From Macrotrachela quadricornifera (lineage: Eukaryota > Rotifera > Eurotatoria > Philodinida > Philodinidae), in NCBI GenBank assembly GCA_022393335.1, contig JAJEKB010020913.1, positions 319,167 to 383,166 on the forward strand: 64,000 nt of DNA, read 5' to 3'. The position numbers and the translations under genes are program-made. This document shows positions 57,249-64,000 of this stretch, piece after piece; the first letter of the stretch is position 1; the number at the start of each line of letters is the position of its first letter. Under the pieces are notes generated by a model. The model had not been told where the DNA came from and did not search any database. It saw only the letters and a program-made list of their open reading frames with translations.

Positions 57249-57701
57249 ATGCCTCAACATAAATACAAAGTATTTGTAAGTGCTCGTTTTGATGTTATTT
57301 GGGAAAAACTTTTGGAAAAAATTGAACATCCAGAAAAATATATGCCAGACGTTCTTCAATGTGAAATATTAGAAAAAACTCCTGATCATGCAGTAAGATT
57401 AATTAAATTTGTAGACAATAAATGGGAAGATTTAAAAGAGTTTGTTGCTATTGATAAAAAAAGTGGTATTATTGTTTATCGTTTAGTTGATAATCCTCTA
57501 GCTGAAGGTGAAACAGTTAATATTTGTCGATCAACAAATCAAGTTTATCAATCTGAATTAGAATATGAAATAAATTGGACTTTAAAACATAAAAATGGTC
57601 ATGATTTATATGATGATAAATTTATTGCAGAAGAATCCTTGAAATTTGCTGTTAATGAAATGAAAAGAGTATCAGAAGAAGCTGAAGCTAAATATCGTTA
57701 A
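57249..57701 (+). CDS. SRPBCC/START-like protein (DUF1857/AtaL-like), paralogue B
   Basis: 150 codons, single exon, same length as paralogue A and no indels between them. It starts MPQHKYKVFVSARFDVIWEK, then has PEKYMPDVLQCEILEK, where the pattern of a bound-ligand domain continues. The core ICRSTNQVYQSELEYEINWT is almost unchanged. It ends LKFAVNEMKRVSEEAEAKYR. The absence of gaps and the conservative changes suggest both copies are functional. It lies 17 kb from paralogue A in the same orientation, so it is a dispersed rather than tandem duplicate. Confidence 0.8.
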   Translation: MPQHKYKVFVSARFDVIWEKLLEKIEHPEKYMPDVLQCEILEKTPDHAVRLIKFVDNKWEDLKEFVAIDKKSGIIVYRLVDNPLAEGETVNICRSTNQVYQSELEYEINWTLKHKNGHDLYDDKFIAEESLKFAVNEMKRVSEEAEAKYR

Positions 57702-59853
57702 TATAATTATTCTTCACGAAATTTATTTTCGTTTTTGCTTACATCATGATAAATCTTCTATAAAATTGTTTCTTTATGTAACGAATATTTTTTCTCACAA
57801 TTGAAAATCTTTTTTTTTAAAACTCTTCAAAAGATTTTTGTTTGTTTACAAGAAAATAATAAAATGTCCGTAAAATATCATTATTATATTTTTTATGATT
57901 AATATGTTAATCTATCATTAATATAAGTGCAATTCATCGCTCAAATCTCGTCGCGGTCATGTGTATCAAGGTTGTTTTTTTGTTTTGTTACAGGTACGAT
58001 AAGGATGAATGACGAAAACATTTTCTTATTTACTAATATTTATTAGTAATTTTGTAAAACCGATGATATGTAATTAATCTAATATTGCTTTCGTTTTTAT
58101 CAGGTGACTAAAGACAATAAATAAATGAAAGAATGATACATTTTATGATTTTTATGGAGTTAAAAAGAATTTTAACAATTTTAAATAAGGACAATACAAT
58201 TTATAATATATGTAATGAATTAAAAATATTTTGAGGAATATCGTATTTGTTAACAATTTTGAATTATATGATTTTTGAAAGAATATTTATTATTATACAT
58301 GAACAATTCATACATGAATATTTTTCTGATCTTTTTTATTTAAGAAACTTATTTTTCTATATTCATAACGTAATATTAGATTTATTTTCACATATATGAT
58401 TATCGTTGATGAATCAACAAAATGGATCATTATAACAAGTTATACAGATGTTAACTGCTACACTATTTATTTTATTTTATTTTATTGTGATCACAATAGC
58501 AAACTGATGTAGTAGCGTTAGTGCTATTCTCATTATAGGATGATGTTCACTTCACTACACCATCATCCAGTTGAGTCCATTATACATAGAGTATTCCATT
58601 ATATAGATGAACAAAAAGGAAAGAGAAATGTGAAAACGCTGATTTAATTCAGCTGAAATTACGAAGATACGCACGCAATATAACAATACGGATTACTATA
58701 TATAAAAAGCTAATAATCATATTATGTAAATTTGATTTCATATAAAAGCGATATGCCTGTCGGCACAATCATAGATCGTAGATCATAAAACACAATATTT
58801 CATTTAACATTAAATTAACGATATAACTGCTCTTCTATTCAATTGAATATCTTTAATATATAAAAGATATGTGATACAGCTGTACTGCAAAAAAAAACTT
58901 GCGGAACTTTTACAAATATCAATTTCTATATAAATATTTTTCGAATTATTGTTGATTAAATTGAAGTCCTGTTCAAACGTTTTGTATATGAGTTGACAGT
59001 CTACAACGAGTTATATCGAATATCATCATAGTTCAATATTTCATTCATTCATCTACACAATCAATAAAAGATAAATATCGTTTTTCATAAATATCACAAT
59101 TTTTTCCAACACTAATATCAATATTTATAAGTGTCCTGTTTTCTAGAGTACAAATGAAGTTACGTTATTTTTTTTTCTGACTGACAGCCAGAATAAGATA
59201 ATCTTCAAGAATATAAACATAATATGAATTATTGAGATTTCATCAAAATGTGTGACAGATCAATACACCTTTCATACTTATCGAACATCACATATGAACT
59301 TTTATATGAGCATTTTAATTCTTTATTAGGATTTTTCATCTACCATCGAACAGTATTACTGAAAAGCTGAAATAAAAATTTAACTATAAATATTATCATA
59401 ATAAAATCATCATTTTTGTTTTTCGGTTCATTTTATACATCGTTTTTTTTTTCATTCGATGTTACATGTATGTAGATTGAGATAAAAACATTTACAATCA
59501 TAATCATAAAGGTGATGACTAACCTATGTCATTAAAATCACGAAAAAATCTATGCTTAGTCTTAATACTCTAAAAAATGGTGATTGAGCGTGATTTTTCA
59601 ACAACAACATTTTATTAATTATCTAAATAAAAAATAAATTCTATATTTTTTATTTTTGAATATAAGAAAAATATCTTTTGGTTTTTTTTGTAAAAACTTT
59701 TTTGAGAATTTTTCGTTGTTATTTTTCAACTCTTATGCAATACATCTGATGTTATGAAAGAAAGCATTTGTAATCCATTGAACTCAAATTTAAAACAAAA
59801 ATCTTTATTTTCTCAATTATTGAATAAATATAATAAAACATAGGATTCTGTAT
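57702..59853. other. AT-rich intergenic region, 2.1 kb
   Basis: No gene, and no repeat beyond simple AT tracts. Confidence 0.4.
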
Positions 59854-60812
59854 AAGATTAATATTTATTTAACACATTGGGCACGATGGAGCCCACCGGT
59901 GGGCCCCACCATATTTTAGCAAGAAAGTTCATAGAAGAACGCTTTTTCCTCTTTTATTCTTATGCGGGAGGTTATAAATAATGGACGATCTTGTTCCCCT
60001 TCGCTATTTCTAAAACCATTTATTACATAGCATAATGCTTCTCGTTAAAACCATCAAGACAAAAAACATTCCACAATCAGGACAAAAAGTTTTTATGCCA
60101 GACGGGTGAGTCTATCTCGTCATCAGTCATTTCTTCGTCGAAACTTCTAAATTCAAGATGCATTCTATCAAAATCATCATCCAAACAGCTCATTTCACTT
60201 AGTGAGCTAACGCTTTCTTCTGTATCGGTTTCTTTAAACGACATGTGCAATATTCCACAATTTCGATCGGCTTTATATACAAAACGATAGAGAGACAAGA
60301 ATAAGGGAGAAAAATCCAGAAATTTCCTCCTTTTTCTCGCACGTGCTATATATAATACGAAAAGGAATGAAAAATTAATTCGGGAAATTCCCAGTTGCTC
60401 GCAAAAAGTGATTCATTACGTGGTGATACAAAGAAGAGAACGATAAATAATCTGTAGAAGATAGTGAAGAGGTCATTAAGTGCATTTATAGAAGTTAACT
60501 TCCCATGAAAATGAACATTTCATAAAAATTTTCTAAAAAAGCTGAATCGTGCCCAATGTGTTAATAATGAAATATACGTAGTTGATCCAGTTTTTATATA
60601 TCATAATCAAAATTAATTCATATTTATTCAATTGTAACATTAAATCGTAGTTACATAGTTCTATTCATTATTGCAATTTCAACATCATTACTGCATTACT
60701 ACTGTTGATGACTCCAAGATGAGTCGGAAGCTCTAGTGTAATATTAGTTTCATTTTGTATAAAAACTGGATCAACTACGCATATTTCATTATTAAATAAA
60801 TGTTAATCTTAT
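59854..60812. repeat. Inverted-repeat element interrupted by a piggyBac copy
   Basis: The left arm is split: TAAGATTAATATTTATTTAA before the piggyBac copy and TTAATAATGAAATATACGTAGTTGATCCAG after it. The right arm (60757-60812) carries the uninterrupted complement with a single TTAA (60792-60795). Without the insertion the element is about 270 bp. Confidence 0.85.
59873..60560 (-). mobile_element. Internally deleted piggyBac element, 688 bp
   Basis: It is flanked by TTAA on both sides (59869-59872 and 60561-60564). The ends CACATTGGGCACGAT and ATCGTGCCCAATGTG differ from the 13151 copy by a TCACC/GGGCA change made in both ends. On the minus strand the transposase N-terminus (from 60244: MSFKETDTEESVSSLSEM, then DDDFDRMHLEF) is joined directly to the C-terminal zinc segment (TFCPDCGMFF). 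The whole catalytic domain is therefore deleted. The palindrome GCCCACCGGTGGGC is kept at 59891-59904. Confidence 0.9.
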
Positions 60813-61327
60813 TTATATTTTTATGAATTATTATATCGAGATAGTTTTTAAAAACTTCAATATCTCAAAAATGTAAGATAAGAGTATAAAAACCATGTTG
60901 AATTTTTTTCTCAGTTATTTACTTGGAATGAAATCAGTTTTATCTTACTGGAATTGTATAATATATAGATTTTGTTTGTTTTCAATATAATTATGAATAA
61001 TTGAATTCAAAGTCTCAAAGCGTCATCATTATTCTAATAATCCTAAATTAAAAAAATGAATTAATCATAATACAAATTTTGTTCCACAAGCCATATTTTA
61101 TTTGCAAAGATTTCTTGGTAACGCATTTTCTAAAATACCAAGTTGTGTGTGAAAAACAATGAGAAGATAATATGTTACTGTTATAACATGGATTTATTAA
61201 TGATGCGATGAGTATATATATAGTTTTACAAAAAAAATCTGATTTTTAGTAAACTAAAATATTGATTATAGGCAATATCATTGATCAAAAGAAGAAAAAA
61301 AATGTTTATTATTTATTTGTTTGAGGA
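60813..61327. other. 3' flank of the kelch gene
   Basis: AT-rich. No gene. Confidence 0.4.
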
Positions 61328-64000
61328 TTATGGTTGGTATAGTTCGGAACTACGTAAATAACCAGTACCAATAATATATCCACCATTAACTAACACTTTT
61401 CCATTTGTTAATATGGATGCTGTATGAAAACTTCGAGAATAATTCATCCTAACAGTCATTGTCCATATTCCTGTTGATGGATCGTACAATTCGGCACTAT
61501 TCAAATAAGTGCTACTACCGCTCTGCCCACCAGTAACTAATACTTTTCCATTGGTTAATACAGATGCTGTATGATAACCTCGATTAGAATTCATATTACC
61601 AGTGACTGTCCATACTCCTGTTGATGGATCATACAATTCGGCACTATTCAAATAAATTCCACTACTTTGTCCACCAGTAACTAACACTGTTCCATTTATT
61701 AAAACAGATGCCGTATGGCAAAATCGAATATAGTTCATAGTACCGGTGATTGTCCATACTCCTGTTGATGGATCGTACAATTCAGCACTATTTAAATAAT
61801 TGCCACTATTCTGTCCACCAGTAACTAATACTTGTCCATTTGTTAACATAGATATCGTATGATAATTTCGATTATAATTCATATTTCCAGTAACTGTCCA
61901 TAATCCTGTTGATGGATCGTATAATTCGGCACTATTCAAATACATTCCACCACTACTATATCCACCAGTAACCAATACTTTTCCATTTGTTAATACAATT
62001 GCTCTGTGTATGTATCGAATATAATTCATATTATCAGCAATTGTCCATGATCCTGTTGATGAATTATATACCTCCACACTATTTAAATAACTACTACTAC
62101 TATTCTGTCCACCCGTAATTAACACATTTCCATTAGTTAATACAGATGCCGTATGATAACCACGATCAAAATTCATATTCCCAGTTGCTGTCCACAGTCC
62201 TGTTGATGGATTATACAATTCAGCCTTAGTTAAGTAACTACTAGAGCTATATCCACCAGTAACTAATATTTTTCCATTTGTTAATATAGATGCTGTATGA
62301 AAACGTCGAGCAAAATTCATATTACCAGTGTTTGTCCATTCTAACAAGAAATATTTATTATATTTAGTTTAGAAAATATGTGTATTAACATATATTGACA
62401 AGTTCACAGTCATCAATGAAAAACTGATTTTTATAATTAATGTGAATTCTCTCTACGAGTTAACGTGTTTTGTATTCATCAAACAAAATCCTTTAAAATA
62501 TTCCATTGTATTTTTTTTGATACAAAATATTTCTTGGTTGAGGAAATTAGAAAAAGATCTTAATGATTTTGGTACAAAATATTTTGCATTAGTGGCTAGT
62601 AGATTAAAGACTTGATTTTATATCGAACATTGCTATTAAAAGGTCGCCTTCCAAAAATCTATTAATTAAAATAAACAGAATCGATACACTACGTGGAATT
62701 GATGCTGTAGTAGTTGAAGTTGTTGTAGTAATCGCTCCTATTGTTGCTTCGGTTGTCACCATGGCTAAATAAAAATATTTATACTTAGGACAATTCAGAT
62801 GAATATATTTCTGCAGTACTAATATTGACTTTTTTGGAATAAAGAAGATAATTTCATGCTCATTAGTTATTCAAGTGATCAGAATAACAATAATAGTATC
62901 AAATAAATTCATTAAAATTTTCTATTATCGATTTTAAAATATATTGCAGTTGGTTGTTCAGCGAATAGCTCGATCTAAAAGCTCGGTAGATTTTTTCTGT
63001 TAGAAAGAGAATACTGCAACATGTTTTTTTTTCCTGAAAAAGCCGATTTTAAACGAATTTTTAGGAGCTAGCCACTACGCTAAAAGACTTTTTAAAACCT
63101 AATCAAAAATTTTCAATTTTTCTTTTCAGAATTGTTGAAAACATCCGAAAATTTAGTACAGATTATATTCTGATCTTTTGTTAACTTTCTTTTGAGTGCT
63201 GAATCTTATTTTGATATCTATGTTAGAATGACTAGATAATCTTTTTCCACCTATTTAACAGCAGATATAAACTATTAAAGTGAACTTTATCTTATAGTCA
63301 TAGTATACAAAAATAAATAATAATTTTTATAGTTCTGCATCTATTAAATCTCTTGAAAATAACTAAGATAATTTATAAGAAATCATGAAATTTGAATGAG
63401 CCCTTTTGCGTTCTACTTGTAAGATCTAATTAAAAAAAAATTGAAATTTGATTTATATGATTGCTATGACACAAAAAATATGCAACTAAGTAATTACGAG
63501 ATTTTTTTCTTTCTCTGTAAAAGAGAAAATTTATATCATTGAATTGAAATTAAAATTTATTCAGTGCATATTTTTCATTTTAATAGGACTTCTCAATAAC
63601 TAATGTGAAATTCTTTGATCAAAAGAAGATTTTGTTCAATAAAAACATAAAAAATCTTGAGATTTCAGAGTTTTTGAAGATATTTATTAATAGTATTTTA
63701 TCACAGAATGAGCCCGTCAGAATTCTTAATACGATAATATTTTTAATCATTTACGTCTTTTCTATTCATTTTGTTAGAGTAAATACATATGTCTTTCTTA
63801 AATGTCAAATGCACAAGAAGTAACTAAAACCTATAGAATAATAGATTTTACTATACAAAAAATATAGTTCCAAGAGACTGTAACTAATAAGACATTGATC
63901 AAACTTTTAACGTAAAAAATTTTGATATTTACCTTCCGTTATCAATGTTTGTTGTGAAGATGTCAACCAAACTGCAATCACAACAGCCAATATCAAACCA
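61328..64000 (-). CDS. Membrane-anchored kelch-repeat protein, 5' end outside the window
   Basis: Three exons join in phase: 63933-64000 (partial), 62693-62764 and 61328-62340, with introns of 1168 and 352 bp. The first encodes LILAVVIAVWLTSSQQTLIT, a signal anchor or transmembrane helix. The second encodes a short Thr-rich stalk (TTEATIGAITTTTSTTT). The third has seven kelch repeats of about 47 residues on the pattern R-x-x-HTASVLTNGKVLVTGG, then YLNSAELYDPSTG-x-W. Seven blades can close a beta-propeller. The layout suggests a type II membrane or secreted propeller, probably for extracellular binding. The frame is intact up to TAA at 61328. This kelch type is strongly expanded in bdelloid rotifers. 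Confidence 0.88.

Overview
The window looks like eukaryotic nuclear DNA from a bdelloid rotifer (Rotaria/Adineta type). It is AT-rich. Where splicing can be followed, introns are mostly very short (44-69 bp, with GT..AG ends). The recognisable host genes belong to families expanded in bdelloids: a membrane-anchored seven-repeat kelch protein, an R-S-ExE ADP-ribosyltransferase, an F-box/LRR-like protein, and B-box/coiled-coil proteins. This assignment rests on family recognition and is not proven here.

Layout. 1-4.9 kb: a B-box coiled-coil gene on the minus strand. Its first intron has grown to 4.26 kb by nested insertions (a 1.9-kb element containing two palindromes, and a hAT deletion derivative) into a degenerate minisatellite. 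6.5-7.6 kb: a decayed Mutator-like element with a FLYWCH relic. 8.7-10.5 kb: an F-box gene with two frame breaks. 11.4-12.3 kb: a large palindrome. 13.15-15.19 kb: a full-length but broken piggyBac element lying beside a relic of a cytosolic carboxypeptidase (AGTPBP1/AGBL1 type). 17.1-18.1 kb: a six-exon Rab11/Rab25-like GTPase lacking the catalytic glutamine. 18.7-19.2 kb: a second B-box gene. 20.4-21.7 kb: satellite-like tandem DNA. 23.8-24.4 kb: a secreted protein gene with a tubby/LURP-one-like look, broken at an A8 tract. 24.4-27.9 kb: a piggyBac deletion derivative and a pogo-like element with long inverted repeats, a further insertion and an assembly gap. 32.5-34.1 kb: an intact secreted cysteine-rich protein of about 20 tandem 25-residue units. 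34.5-35.4 kb: a second piggyBac-like lineage. 36.3-38.6 kb: a hAT element inside a mariner relic. 39.7-40.2 and 57.2-57.7 kb: two paralogous 150-aa SRPBCC-fold genes sharing a core promoter block. 46.0-47.2 kb: the ADP-ribosyltransferase. 54.4-55.7 kb: a decayed mariner with intact ends. 59.9-60.6 kb: a third piggyBac copy, nested in an inverted repeat whose other arm preserves the unoccupied site. 61.3-64 kb: the kelch gene, running off the right edge.

More than a third of the window is inverted-repeat or transposon DNA. At least seven DNA-transposon classes are represented: piggyBac (two lineages), hAT, mariner, pogo-like, MULE/FLYWCH, Helitron-like 3' ends, and palindromes with CAGGRTG or CAGGGCG ends. 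No coordinated pathway or operon is visible; the host genes look like independent single genes separated by transposon debris. I saw no rRNA, CRISPR array or credible intact tRNA gene.
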